Source of the DNA: Olavius algarvensis Delta 4 endosymbiont
GTDB taxonomy: Bacteria; Desulfobacterota; Desulfobacteria; Desulfobacterales; CAJINA01
Direction: 5' to 3'
DNA: 62,665 nucleotides
Assembly: GCA_905176665.1 (NCBI GenBank)
Contig: CAJINA010000227.1
Location: 1-62,665 of the forward strand
Numbering within the stretch: the stretch's first letter is position 1; every line of letters begins with the position of its first letter. A program made the translations under genes and the position numbers. Below are positions 51,725 to 60,060 of the stretch, in pieces. The notes below the pieces were generated by a model. That model was not told the DNA's origin and made no database searches. It saw nothing but the letters and a program-made list of their open reading frames with translations.

Positions 51725-52300
51725 TCAGTCTTGCAAAAACTCTATATTATCCAAAATGTCATTGGGGATATTGACGGCAAAATCATTTTCCCGCAGGAAA
51801 ATGGTCACATCAGCGAAGGGGTTGATGCGGCTGCGATGTGCCCCGGGGGTGACGAACTTGGCAAATACCACCCCACCGATGGCGGCCGCTTTCAACGGCA
51901 GCTTCTGGACAGGCACTTTCTGACCGGGAATCCACTCCCAGCCCCAGGAGTCAAATCCGGCCCCATCCAGGTAGTCCCTTCTAATCTGGCTCCGCTTGGC
52001 GAACCAGTCACCAGCAGTCATCCCCATCAACTGGTCCATCAGCTTCTCATCATAAACCACAACCAGGTCCACCGCGATGGGACTATTCTGATTTGCGTTG
52101 TCCGTTATTTCCACGGTTACATCGACCTGCCCGCCTATCACCGCCCGCGTGTTCCGATACAGCCAGGACGGTTGCTGGGTGGTGGGGCTGGAGCCGCAGG
52201 CAGTCACGGCCATTGCCAATACACCGAGCAAAAGCGCCCATATGGCAGGCCCGGTAAGAAAACCGTACTCTCTGTATTGACGGTTACAGAATGTGATCAT
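51725..52300 (-). CDS. tssJ: T6SS lipoprotein TssJ
   Basis: A 191-aa TssJ, the outer membrane lipoprotein that holds the TssM periplasmic end. A signal segment ends in a lipobox LAMAVTAC with lipidated Cys35. The mature part has VDVTVEITDNANQNSPIAVDLVVVYDEKLMDQLMGMTAGDWF and a beta-sandwich pattern with the family's VPVQKLPLKAAAIGGVVFAKF and NDILDN ends. I use the ATG at 52300; a GTG further upstream is less likely. It heads the tssJ-K-L-M-A-B-C series. Confidence 0.9.
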   Translation of the reverse strand: MITFCNRQYREYGFLTGPAIWALLLGVLAMAVTACGSSPTTQQPSWLYRNTRAVIGGQVDVTVEITDNANQNSPIAVDLVVVYDEKLMDQLMGMTAGDWFAKRSQIRRDYLDGAGFDSWGWEWIPGQKVPVQKLPLKAAAIGGVVFAKFVTPGAHRSRINPFADVTIFLRENDFAVNIPNDILDNIEFLQD

Positions 52301-52738
52301 ACCGAATTTCTGTCCCTCCCGGCGGAGCGACACATCCCGAAGTTATTTCCAAGAAGTTTACGGATTTATACTGATTTAAGGCTCTATTTTTTGATTAATC
52401 TATTATAAAGTCAAGCTAATTACATATAATTTACATTAATAGGTTATCAGGTCGCCCTATTTTGTGCCTTTGTTAAATCATTTGCCATATATTGTATAGC
52501 CGTCGCCCTCCGAACAGATAAATTCCGAAAAGCTCAACGATACCGGACGCTAAGGTACGGTTTGCGATTGGCGGATCGGGCACGGTCGACACCGGGTGTC
52601 CGGCAGGCACGCTGCAGCGCCGGCCCACTTCCCGGGCAGTACCGGCGTCTTTGGGGAAAGGATTGGGAGAGACTGGTGTGCAACTCGACACTGAAACCGG
52701 GTAAGGCAGTCAATCTTAGGATGGATGGGCGGACCGAT
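52301..52738. promoter_or_regulatory. Probable control region of the tss series
   Basis: 438 bp between the tssJ start and the upstream lipoprotein gene end. About 52370-52500 is strongly AT-rich on a GC-rich background, as expected for a minus-strand promoter ahead of tssJ. I cannot name a -24/-12 or -35/-10 pair with confidence. The rest (52560-52738) is GC-rich and non-coding as far as I see. Confidence 0.4.
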
Positions 52739-53410
52739 CTACTCCGGAGAATCTTCTTCCCACACACCGGGCACCACACGGTTATCTTCTTTGATCCGGC
52801 TGATTTTGCGCACCGGGTTTATCAAGAGGACCGGGAACCGTTTCTTGGTGATAAACTGACCTTGTTCAGCGCGGGCCTTTTCAGCAAAAACCGTATCATC
52901 CGCTTCGGTAACGGCTATGTCTTCTTCCTCGAAGTAAACTTCATATTCAATGCCGTCGTACACGATTGCGGGGTTGTCGAACACGAATACCACATTCTCC
53001 GATTTGTCTTCACTGTCAGCCAGACGCCGGGGCCGAAAGGGTAGTGTCCGGCTGCGGCCATCCCGGGCCGGTTCAAACTGGATATTCAAGACACCCTCCG
53101 CAACTCCGAACAACACCCCCGGCGTTTTGACGGGAAAGGTAATGGACTGCACCTGCAGGTCTTTTTCAATCTGCATGGTGCGAACGGTACCGGCCACATC
53201 CCGGGTTTCCGATTCGGTGCTGCGGTGCAGCACAATCCGGCGGCTGATATAGAACTGGATCTCCTCCAGGTACTCCGTGAAGTCCTCCATATGTTGAGCG
53301 GTAAACGGAACGAGCTCACTGGGAACCGAGCGGCGCGGGGTGGTTTGACAACCAACGCTGCCCACCAGCAGGAGGACCGGCAATAGACTGATCAGCCATT
53401 TTAGCTTCAT
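52739..53410 (-). CDS. Predicted T6SS-linked lipoprotein
   Basis: A 223-aa exported lipoprotein: hydrophobic segment then lipobox LVGSVGC with Cys21. No family is recognised. The body begins RRSVPSELVPFTAQHMEDFTEYLEEI and has mainly beta-pattern sequence (IQFYISRRIVLHRSTESETRD). It lies 35 bp downstream of the REC-metallo-beta-lactamase gene and ahead of the tss series on the same strand. Possibly an accessory anchor of the secretion system. Start at the ATG 53410 rather than a TTG upstream. Confidence 0.75.
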   Translation of the reverse strand: MKLKWLISLLPVLLLVGSVGCQTTPRRSVPSELVPFTAQHMEDFTEYLEEIQFYISRRIVLHRSTESETRDVAGTVRTMQIEKDLQVQSITFPVKTPGVLFGVAEGVLNIQFEPARDGRSRTLPFRPRRLADSEDKSENVVFVFDNPAIVYDGIEYEVYFEEEDIAVTEADDTVFAEKARAEQGQFITKKRFPVLLINPVRKISRIKEDNRVVPGVWEEDSPE

Positions 53411-53445
53411 CGCTGTTTCCAAATAAAAGTCTTAATATTAAAGGG

Positions 53446-54675
53446 TTATATGCTGAAAATCTGTTTCTCCCTTGGAGCGATACAGCGGGTTTTCGATCCC
53501 AACTTTTTCAGCAAATCATTGGCGGCCGTCAGCTTGGCGGCGATGTCTTTGTCCGCCTGACTGGGGTCGTGGTGAAACAAAAACAGACCTTTGACCTTCG
53601 CGCGGTCAGCCAGCCTCACGACCTGGTCTATGGCCGAATGTCCCCAGCCGATTTTATCGCGATATTCTTCAGCGGTATAGGTGCTGTCGGTGACCAGGAC
53701 ATCGGCGGCTGAGATGAACTCCGTCAGCTGTTCTACGTAGAACTCATTGTAATAAGGATTGTCTTCCGGAAAAAGTTCATTATCCGTAATATAACAGATG
53801 GACCGTTCACGGTAGGTCACCCGGTAACCCAGGCAATGTCCCGGGTGGTTGAGGAGCATGGTCTGCACGGTGATACCGTCAATATCGATCTGCTCCTCTT
53901 TTAGTTCCCTGAACTGGACCCTGGCGCTGAATTCCTTGGTATTAATCGGGAAATGAATGCCGTCCATCTGGCCGGATATCATCTCCCGCATGGTGATGTC
54001 GCCGTGCGAGGGGCCACAGATTTCAATATCATTGCCCTGGATGTATAAAGGGATGAAAAACGGTAGCGCGTTGATATGGTCCCAGTGCGGATGGGAGATG
54101 AATATCTTCATTTCCGTGGGCGCATCCTTGCGGGCCACCAATCGGTCGGCAAGCAACTTGATGCCGGTACCGGCATCAAAAATGAAAAAACTGCCCCGGG
54201 GGAATTCAAGGCTGATGCAGGAGGTGTTGCCGCCGAAATGGACCGTTTGATCACCGGGGACCGGCAGGGTTCCGCGGATCCCCCAAAAGCCAATCAAGAC
54301 CTTGTCGGCCATTATGGATTTGACTTTATTGATAAAATGAGCGTGATCCACGGGCTTGGTAATGTAGCCGTCCGCCCCGAAGTCGAGAGCGCGCTTACGG
54401 TCGAACTCATAAGCCTTGCCCGAAATAATGATGACTTTCAGATCCGCCAGCTCCTTCTGGGCCCTGAGCCTCTCCAGAACCTCCAGACCATCAAGCTCCG
54501 GCATCATCATATCCAGGATGACACAATCGGGTTTGTTTTCGCTGATTTTCTCGAGTGCCTTGGTACTGGATACGGTATGGGAGATATTGCCGGCGATGGG
54601 TTCCAGGAAATTTGAAATCAATTTGATGAATATGCGATCGTCGTCGACAATGAAGAAATTGTACCGCGGCTCCAT
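53446..54675 (-). CDS. Response regulator-metallo-beta-lactamase fusion
   Basis: A 409-aa protein. Residues 5-120 form a receiver domain with acidic VDDD (10-13), phospho-acceptor Asp55 in VILDMMMPE and the KP pair in YITKPVD. Residues about 125-400 form a metallo-beta-lactamase fold of the PhnP/RNase Z-like or phosphodiesterase group: GGNTSC near 149, then the metal motif HPHWDH (His195, His197, Asp199, His200) and later NHPGHCLGY and TDSTY. Phosphorylation would thus control a hydrolase, perhaps acting on a cyclic nucleotide or phosphodiester. No kinase is adjacent. GGAGG precedes the ATG. It is the 5-prime gene of the block ahead of the T6SS. Confidence 0.9.
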   Translation of the reverse strand: MEPRYNFFIVDDDRIFIKLISNFLEPIAGNISHTVSSTKALEKISENKPDCVILDMMMPELDGLEVLERLRAQKELADLKVIIISGKAYEFDRKRALDFGADGYITKPVDHAHFINKVKSIMADKVLIGFWGIRGTLPVPGDQTVHFGGNTSCISLEFPRGSFFIFDAGTGIKLLADRLVARKDAPTEMKIFISHPHWDHINALPFFIPLYIQGNDIEICGPSHGDITMREMISGQMDGIHFPINTKEFSARVQFRELKEEQIDIDGITVQTMLLNHPGHCLGYRVTYRERSICYITDNELFPEDNPYYNEFYVEQLTEFISAADVLVTDSTYTAEEYRDKIGWGHSAIDQVVRLADRAKVKGLFLFHHDPSQADKDIAAKLTAANDLLKKLGSKTRCIAPREKQIFSI

Positions 54676-54865
54676 GCATCCCTCCAGATGACCCATCCAT
54701 CTCAACTTGAAGCGAACTGATTAGAAAACGTTATCCGAACAATCAAAAAATGTCAATAATTCCTGAATATTTAGGTTAGTACCGGCATTGGCCCACTGGA
54801 GAGATCGGGCACGATCAGGCAGGATTGGAAGGGCCCCTTAGACCGCAAAGCGGGGTTATCACCGA

Positions 54866-55039
54866 TCAGGTTTTTTTCTTGAAAAGGCTGTCTAGCGCAC
54901 ACACCATGATGAAAGGCAACGTCACCAGAAATTCCAGGATAAAACCCAACGGCGCCAGCACCAGGGTGGCGGGAATCTCGACGGCATACAATTTAATTTT
55001 GGCGCGGATATCTTCCGTAATCAAGTCTTTCAAAAGCAT
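54866..55039 (-). CDS. Small membrane protein
   Basis: A 57-aa frame from the ATG at 55039: an amphipathic start (LLKDLITEDIRAKIKLYAVE), a hydrophobic stretch of about 28 residues (IPATLVLAPLGFILEFLVTLPFIMVCAL) and a basic end (LFKKKT). Composition is that of a real small inner membrane protein and the frame is free of rare codons, but no family is recognised and the ribosome site is weak. Confidence 0.5.
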   Translation of the reverse strand: MLLKDLITEDIRAKIKLYAVEIPATLVLAPLGFILEFLVTLPFIMVCALDSLFKKKT

Positions 55040-55157
55040 GGCCCCGCGATAGCACAATCTCGGGTGTAATGCAATTGAGCGGTCTGCCTGGAAGGATACG
55101 GTTTGCAGGGCACAGACCCGCCAGGCTGCGCAAACCGGAAATGGGTAACCCTTTGAA

Positions 55158-55370
55158 TCAGTAGGTCAATTTGGGTTTGTCCGGCTGTGCGGAGCGGCGC
55201 TCACGGTTTTTTCCGGAAAGATGCACCACAACACCGTCGCGATCACCTTTACGGCGCTTTCGCCGGTCGCGGCGATCCCGGGCAGAAACCTTCTTAACAG
55301 CCGGACCGCGGTGCCTTGGGTCGGAATCTTTCAGAATCACGGGTATGCTGTCGCCTATCGAGACATTCAT
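55158..55370 (-). CDS. Small basic protein, unknown
   Basis: A 70-aa protein from the ATG at 55370, with AAGGGGAT upstream. The first half (MNVSIGDSIPVILKDSDPRH) looks like a small beta domain and the second half is strongly basic (RDRRDRRKRRKGDRDG), suited to nucleic acid binding. A longer upstream frame to 55463 lacks a good site. No family is recognised. Confidence 0.5.
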   Translation of the reverse strand: MNVSIGDSIPVILKDSDPRHRGPAVKKVSARDRRDRRKRRKGDRDGVVVHLSGKNRERRSAQPDKPKLTY

Positions 55371-55603
55371 GGCTATCCCCTTTGTATGGTATATCGGCCG
55401 AAAGGTGAAAACCTTTATCTTTTCCGCCTGAAGGCCGTATTTTTTTTTGACTGCATCCCGCAATTGAGGTAGGAGAGAGGTGATTTTCAGCCCTGGTCGC
55501 GGGCGCCGCAGGGTCTTAGGTCATTATCCGCCGTCAGGCGCCTCTGGGAGGTCAGGATTTACTTTCATAGCAAGATGATGTTTTTCATGGGAAAGACGCT
55601 CAA

Positions 55604-55963
55604 ATGAAAAAAGCAGATATTGAATGGAAAAACAGGGTGTTATGTAGTGACGGCAACTGCATCGGTGTGCTAGGGCCAGACGGTCGCTGCAAGGAATGCG
55701 GACTGCCGTACGAAGGGGAACTGCCGTTCGAAAAGGAACTGCCGGCGCCCGCGCAGGCCGGGTCCGACGAAACGATGGCCGCCACTTCTGAGGGGGAACC
55801 AAATCGTGAGGCTGACCCCGAAAACGCTGCCGCGGATGAACAGGCAGAAACGACCGGCGACGAAGAGTGGGACAACCGCCGGCTGTGCCGGGATGGAAAT
55901 TGCATCGGCATCATCGGGCCGGACGGAATGTGCAAAGAGTGCGGGCAGCCCTATGATACTTGA
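55604..55963 (+). CDS. Protein with duplicated Cys4 motif
   Basis: A 119-aa protein built from two copies of one motif: EWKNRVLCSDGNCIGVLGPDG then CKECGLPY (about 7-36), and EWDNRRLCRDGNCIGIIGPDG then CKECGQPY (87-116). Each has four cysteines (14, 19, 29, 32 in the first) that may bind zinc or a cluster. The 50-residue linker is rich in Glu and Ala. GGAAAG precedes the ATG. Function unknown; it looks like a small adaptor or metal-binding protein. Confidence 0.8.
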   Translation: MKKADIEWKNRVLCSDGNCIGVLGPDGRCKECGLPYEGELPFEKELPAPAQAGSDETMAATSEGEPNREADPENAAADEQAETTGDEEWDNRRLCRDGNCIGIIGPDGMCKECGQPYDT

Positions 55964-56024
55964 GTAGATCCGGGTAAAACGCTCCCGTGGCTGTCGTCGC
56001 GCTCCAGCTTAGCTACCCGTATCA

Positions 56025-56606
56025 TTAGGGAAACACCGCTCCCGTTGCGGCGCCATGTGCGGTGTCGGCATCGTACTGTTCTTCCATCAGGATATAGCGG
56101 TCCAGGGCCGCTTGGGCCACTGCATTGGCCTCCCTCTCGAGCTGGGCACAGGTTCCCCGCCGGCCCAAGTCCCAGATTACCTGTTCAATTTCTCGGGCCG
56201 CCCGGAGACCAAACTCGCGGTGACCTTTTTCGTGCGCCAAGAGCGCTTGGTAATAACGGTCCCACTGTTGTTTCAGCTCGTCTGAGCTGCGATCGTACTG
56301 ATCCCACGCCGGCAGGGTATAGGATACCCGGACCTGCGTAGCAACTGCGGTAATTCGGCATTCTGACGGGCTTTCCCACCAACGGTAGTTCCACTTTACC
56401 CACCAGGCGGTATAGGCATCGAAGCGCCGCCCGCCGGCTCCGGCCGGGCCTTTCAGGTTCATTTCCCGCCTGAGGTCCTGCGCGGTCTGCCCGCTGATTC
56501 GGTACTTGCGGACGATCTCTTTCACCACGGGCTCAGCCGCCAGTGTTGGACAGGTGATCAGCAGCCAAACCCAGGCAAGCGCCAACCTCGAGAAGAACAT
56601 GCGCAT
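56025..56606 (-). CDS. DUF922 secreted Zn-dependent protease
   Basis: A 193-aa exported protein with a signal peptide (about 1-24, ending in TLAA). The DUF922 core shows KYRISGQTAQDLRREMNLKGP, AYTAWWVKWNY and the metalloprotease motif HEKGH (His125, Glu126, His129), so a zinc peptidase in the periplasm is likely. Substrate unknown. The ATG at 56606 lies 5 bp after the MazG-like gene. Confidence 0.85.
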   Translation of the reverse strand: MRMFFSRLALAWVWLLITCPTLAAEPVVKEIVRKYRISGQTAQDLRREMNLKGPAGAGGRRFDAYTAWWVKWNYRWWESPSECRITAVATQVRVSYTLPAWDQYDRSSDELKQQWDRYYQALLAHEKGHREFGLRAAREIEQVIWDLGRRGTCAQLEREANAVAQAALDRYILMEEQYDADTAHGAATGAVFP

Positions 56607-56611
56607 GACCG

Positions 56612-56959
56612 TCAGCCCCGGGGTTCGGTTAGTTTGGGATTGTTGCGATGCCGGGACCTGTCCCGGGTACTCTTTTTCTCCATGTTGCGGCCAATGGCAG
56701 CTGTGAGATCGATACCCGTCTGATTGGCGATGCAGCCCACCACAAAAAGGATATCCGCAAGTTCATCGCCCAGGTCCGGCCGACCGCCATCGGTTTTATA
56801 GCTCTGCTCACCAAACATGCGGGTCATAATCCGGGCCACTTCCCCGGTCTCCTCCATGAGAATGCCCAGGTTGGTCAGCTCGGAGAAGTAACGCACACCG
56901 GTTGTCCGCACCCACCTGTCGACCATAGCCTGATATTCGCTTATGGTGATATTTGTCAT
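56612..56959 (-). CDS. MazG-like nucleotide pyrophosphohydrolase
   Basis: A 115-aa all-helical NTP pyrophosphohydrolase. Metal ligands are EE-E at Glu36, Glu37, Glu40 (LMEETGEVAR) and Glu66, Asp69 (LGDELADILF), the typical MazG/dUTPase-like set. It would cleave a nucleotide triphosphate, possibly a non-canonical one, to the monophosphate. The C-terminal 20 residues are basic. It precedes the DUF922 gene by 5 bp on the same strand. Confidence 0.9.
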   Translation of the reverse strand: MTNITISEYQAMVDRWVRTTGVRYFSELTNLGILMEETGEVARIMTRMFGEQSYKTDGGRPDLGDELADILFVVGCIANQTGIDLTAAIGRNMEKKSTRDRSRHRNNPKLTEPRG

Positions 56960-57147
56960 GGTCTCTGCCTTTGCTGGTAGATGGCGGGCCGGCGGACGAC
57001 CGACCCGGTGCCCGTCATGCTATTCCTAACAGTTTTCACGGCAGAAGCAAACAGATCCTGGCCGGCAGCCTTGCAGTTTCACCCTATTTGTGATTTGAAA
57101 CCGGTTACCGAATATGCGTAAGCGGAAAATCGCAGAGAGGAAACAGC

Positions 57148-58263
57148 ATGCTTGAAAACATAAGTAACCACCGTATACGCGGATTGTCCAGCCTGATCGG
57201 CAATACCCCCTTATTGGCCGTGCGGTTCACCTTCCGTGGTCAGGAACGGGTGATTTACGCCAAAGCGGAAAATCTCAATATGACCGGCAGCATCAAGGAC
57301 CGGATGGCGTTTCATATCCTCATGCAGGGCTACACCAGCGGTGCTTTGAATCCCGGCGACCGGGTCATCGAGGCCACCAGTGGCAACACCGGGATTGCTT
57401 TCTCGGCCATCGGCAGGGCCCTGGGGCACCCGGTAACCATCTTCATGCCGGACTGGATGAGCGCCGAGCGCATTAACCTGATCAAAAGCCTGGGAGCGGA
57501 TATTCGGCTGGTCAGTCGCGCAGAAGGCGGTTTTCTGGCCAGCATCCGCCTGGCTGAAGAGATGGCGGCCGCCTCCGGCGACACCTTCCTGCCCCGCCAG
57601 TTTTCAAACCAGGACAACAGCGAGGCCCACAGCCTGACGACCGGCCCGGAGATATGGTGGCAGTTGAAATTCAGGGCCCTGCAACCCGATGCCTTTGTGG
57701 CCGGTGTCGGCACGGGCGGCACCATTATGGGCACCGGGCGTTTTCTCAAGGAAAAGTACCCGTCTATTCACCTGCACCCCCTGGAACCGTTAAACTCCCC
57801 CACCCTATCCACCGGATGCAAGGTCGGCAAGCACCGCATACAGGGCATATCCGACGATTTCATCCCCCCCATTCTGGACCTGGACTCCCTCGAGAGCGTG
57901 ATCAGTGTGGATGATGGAGACGCTATCCTGATGGCCCAGAAACTGGCGGCCGAACTCGGCATCGGGGTGGGCATCTCCTCCGGTGCTAACTTTTTAGGGG
58001 CCCTGATGGTCCAGGAAGATCTGGGCCGCGCGGCCACGATTGTAACCGTTTTCCCGGATGATAATAAAAAATACCTGAGCACCGATCTGCTGCGGGATGA
58101 ACGTGTCCAGCCGCAGTACCTGGCACCGCATATCCAGCTCAGGGAAGTCCAGGCGTTTAAACGTGTTTGCCACACTTGCTGCGATCCTAAAGAATGCCTG
58201 GCGGCCGCTCCCAATGAGCCGACAGCGGATGAGCAGCTGCCCCACTGCCCGCGGCGGCGTTAA
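57148..58263 (+). CDS. Cysteine-synthase-like PLP enzyme
   Basis: A 371-aa fold-II PLP enzyme of the CysK/CBS family. The PLP lysine is Lys50 in MTGSIKDRM, the phosphate loop is EATSGNTGIAF (75-85), and GVGTGGTIMGTGRFLKE is the family's glycine-rich loop. It would join O-acetylserine or a related acceptor with sulfide. The C-terminal 60 residues differ from plain CysK: a Cys-rich FKRVCHTCCDPKECLAAA tail (four cysteines). The substrate range may differ from CysK. GAGAGGAAA precedes the ATG. Confidence 0.9.
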   Translation: MLENISNHRIRGLSSLIGNTPLLAVRFTFRGQERVIYAKAENLNMTGSIKDRMAFHILMQGYTSGALNPGDRVIEATSGNTGIAFSAIGRALGHPVTIFMPDWMSAERINLIKSLGADIRLVSRAEGGFLASIRLAEEMAAASGDTFLPRQFSNQDNSEAHSLTTGPEIWWQLKFRALQPDAFVAGVGTGGTIMGTGRFLKEKYPSIHLHPLEPLNSPTLSTGCKVGKHRIQGISDDFIPPILDLDSLESVISVDDGDAILMAQKLAAELGIGVGISSGANFLGALMVQEDLGRAATIVTVFPDDNKKYLSTDLLRDERVQPQYLAPHIQLREVQAFKRVCHTCCDPKECLAAAPNEPTADEQLPHCPRRR

Positions 58264-58420
58264 ACCAGACGGTAGCTGCAAAAGTACGTCCCAAATCATT
58301 GCCGCCGCCAACCGCCGGGCCGGGGATGCGTCATCCGCAGTGGCACACTTCTTGAATTATTCCCAGGCAGTTTCAGGCAAAGGTTTGTACCGACAATCTA
58401 CACACAACCGGAGGCTCATC

Positions 58421-58693
58421 ATGGTTGCGAATATACATACTTGTAAGTCGTGTGGAAAGGTGGCCGGGGAGACCGGGCATCTTTGCGATCCCGTGGAATT
58501 GAGACAGGCGCATGTCTGTGAGGATTGCGGGCAGGCGTCCACCGACCCGCGTCATATCTGTAAACCCAAACTGCGCAATGTCAATTTTGTCTGTGTGGCC
58601 TGTGGCCGGGTCGCGGAAATACCTTCAAAACTCTGCAACCCGCGCGACCTCCAGGCCATGGCCAAGGGGGATCCGCCGGAATCCCTTTTTTAG
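58421..58693 (+). CDS. Small zinc-ribbon repeat protein
   Basis: A 90-aa protein with three CxxC knuckles: CKSCGKVAGETGHLC, CEDCGQASTDPRHIC and CVACGRVAEIPSKLC, each followed by DP, KP or NP and a short loop. I start it at the ATG 58421, with GGAGG 8 nt upstream; the longer frame from 58097 is a shadow of the upstream enzyme gene. Such arrays bind zinc. Function unknown. Confidence 0.8.
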   Translation: MVANIHTCKSCGKVAGETGHLCDPVELRQAHVCEDCGQASTDPRHICKPKLRNVNFVCVACGRVAEIPSKLCNPRDLQAMAKGDPPESLF

Positions 58694-58722
58694 GAAAATC
58701 TGGAACAGTTCCGAGATATTGC

Positions 58723-58760
58723 CCCTGACAAGGCCCCATTTTGGCGGGAACTTGTCAGGG
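58723..58760. terminator. Hairpin between convergent small genes
   Basis: CCCTGACAAG (58723-58732) pairs perfectly with CTTGTCAGGG (58751-58760). It overlaps the stop of the minus-strand gene at 58755. Only weak pyrimidine tracts follow. Confidence 0.45.
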
Positions 58761-58937
58761 TCTCTTCCGCACCGCTATATCCCACCCGGGATCAAAATGC
58801 TGATGGCAGGCCGGGCAGATAAGGTGGATCCGATCCCGCTCTGAGTCGTCCGCTCTATCTATGGCAACATGGAATCCATCCCGGTAGCCGCACGCCGGAC
58901 AAACCGACCCGTTACCTTGCGGTTTTATCTTCTGCAT
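58755..58937 (-). CDS. Small zinc-ribbon protein
   Basis: A 60-aa protein with CPACGYRDGFHVAI and CPACHQHFDPGWD, two CxxC or CxxCxxxF knuckles likely forming one zinc ribbon. AAGGAG lies 7 nt before the ATG at 58937, while the longer frame to 58982 has no site. Function unknown. Confidence 0.75.
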   Translation of the reverse strand: MQKIKPQGNGSVCPACGYRDGFHVAIDRADDSERDRIHLICPACHQHFDPGWDIAVRKRP

Positions 58938-59005
58938 GGCAGGTCTCCTTACTGTATCAGATGATCGCTGCGATTGTCTCACCAGATGCTTTCCCGGACA
59001 CCACC

Positions 59006-59091
59006 GGCTGTCTCAAAAATAGAATTTTGGTTCAAGGTTCCGTCAACGCCTTCCAGGCTACGCCGGACAAGAAGCCATTTTTGAAACAGCC
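59006..59091. repeat. Intergenic inverted-repeat element
   Basis: An 86-bp element with ends GGCTGTCTCAAAAAT (59006-59020) and ATTTTTGAAACAGCC (59077-59091), one mismatch in 15. Its core (59027-59072) recurs at 27802-27847. It can fold into one long hairpin. Confidence 0.75.
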
Positions 59092-59137
59092 TCAAATGTA
59101 TCAACCGGATTCAAGGCAACACCGCTCAGGCTGCTTC

Positions 59138-60028
59138 TCATGCCCCGCCGGTACCCAGATTTTGAAGGGCCTGACCGGCCATCCACATCCCCAGGGCCAT
59201 CACGGCCAGCAGGCCAAAATAGGATACACCGATGGCGGTCCGCTTGTGGGCCGGCAGGTCATAGTAGGTGGGATCGTATGTCTTGAAATTCTTGAAGAAG
59301 GTAAACCCACCGATCAGCAGGATCAAAAACAGGAGCGGAGACCGGGTCTGCAGGAAGACCCCGACCCCAATTGCCAGACCGGCCACCCACACCCAACGAC
59401 TCAGGATCGGGGTGATGCGGCCACCGTCCAGAGGTGGAATGGGGATCATATTGAACAGGTTGATCATCAACCCCGTATAGGCCAGGGCATACCATATCTG
59501 GTGTCCGCTCACCCACCCTGCCAACAGACACAGTAGGGCGCCCAGCGTCCCCAGGGCCGGCCCCCCAATGCCCACCAGGGCTTCCACGTAGGCATCGCGG
59601 GGCAGGCCTTTCATGGCAATGACCGCTCCTACGAAGGGTATGAAAACCGGCGCACCGGCCGGAATACCCTGCCGCCGCATTACCAGGGCGTGGCCGGCTT
59701 CGTGCACGAAGATCAACAGCACGAACCCGAGCGCGAAGGGAAACCCCCACAACGTGGCGTATACCCATACGGATGCCACCATGGTGATCAGGGTGGAAAA
59801 CTTGGCAAATTTCAAGGCCGCCAGGACCCATTTGAATTTGCCCAGGACAAAGATGAGTAAAATTCCAATGGCGCCCCAGCGCTTGAGCCAACCTGTGTTG
59901 AAACGTGAACCGGTACCTGATTCCTGCTGGCGGCCCGCCGACGGCCCGACCGTTGCCAGATGCCGGGCGACAATCTGCAGGTTTTCAACTCTTTTTTCCT
60001 GGACAGCACTTAGTTTGGCCTGATCCAT
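59138..60028 (-). CDS. M50 family site-2-type membrane protease
   Basis: A 296-aa integral membrane zinc protease. HEAGH (His109, Glu110, His113) in FVLLIFVHEAGHAL and the second metal segment NMIPIPPLDGGR (Asp201) are the S2P/M50 signature; six or so hydrophobic helices flank them. Members cleave membrane-embedded regulators or process proteins. No PDZ domain is present. I place the start at the ATG 60028, with GGGAGG about 12 nt upstream. It lies 33 bp downstream of a zinc-ribbon membrane protein on the same strand, a likely partner. Confidence 0.9.
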   Translation of the reverse strand: MDQAKLSAVQEKRVENLQIVARHLATVGPSAGRQQESGTGSRFNTGWLKRWGAIGILLIFVLGKFKWVLAALKFAKFSTLITMVASVWVYATLWGFPFALGFVLLIFVHEAGHALVMRRQGIPAGAPVFIPFVGAVIAMKGLPRDAYVEALVGIGGPALGTLGALLCLLAGWVSGHQIWYALAYTGLMINLFNMIPIPPLDGGRITPILSRWVWVAGLAIGVGVFLQTRSPLLFLILLIGGFTFFKNFKTYDPTYYDLPAHKRTAIGVSYFGLLAVMALGMWMAGQALQNLGTGGA

Positions 60029-60060
60029 GCGTGTACTTACACCTCCCGGCCCCACCGCGT

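Noticed and set aside
52562..53044. 160-aa plus-strand open frame
   Set aside because: Largely antisense to the lipoprotein gene, which has a signal peptide and lipobox.
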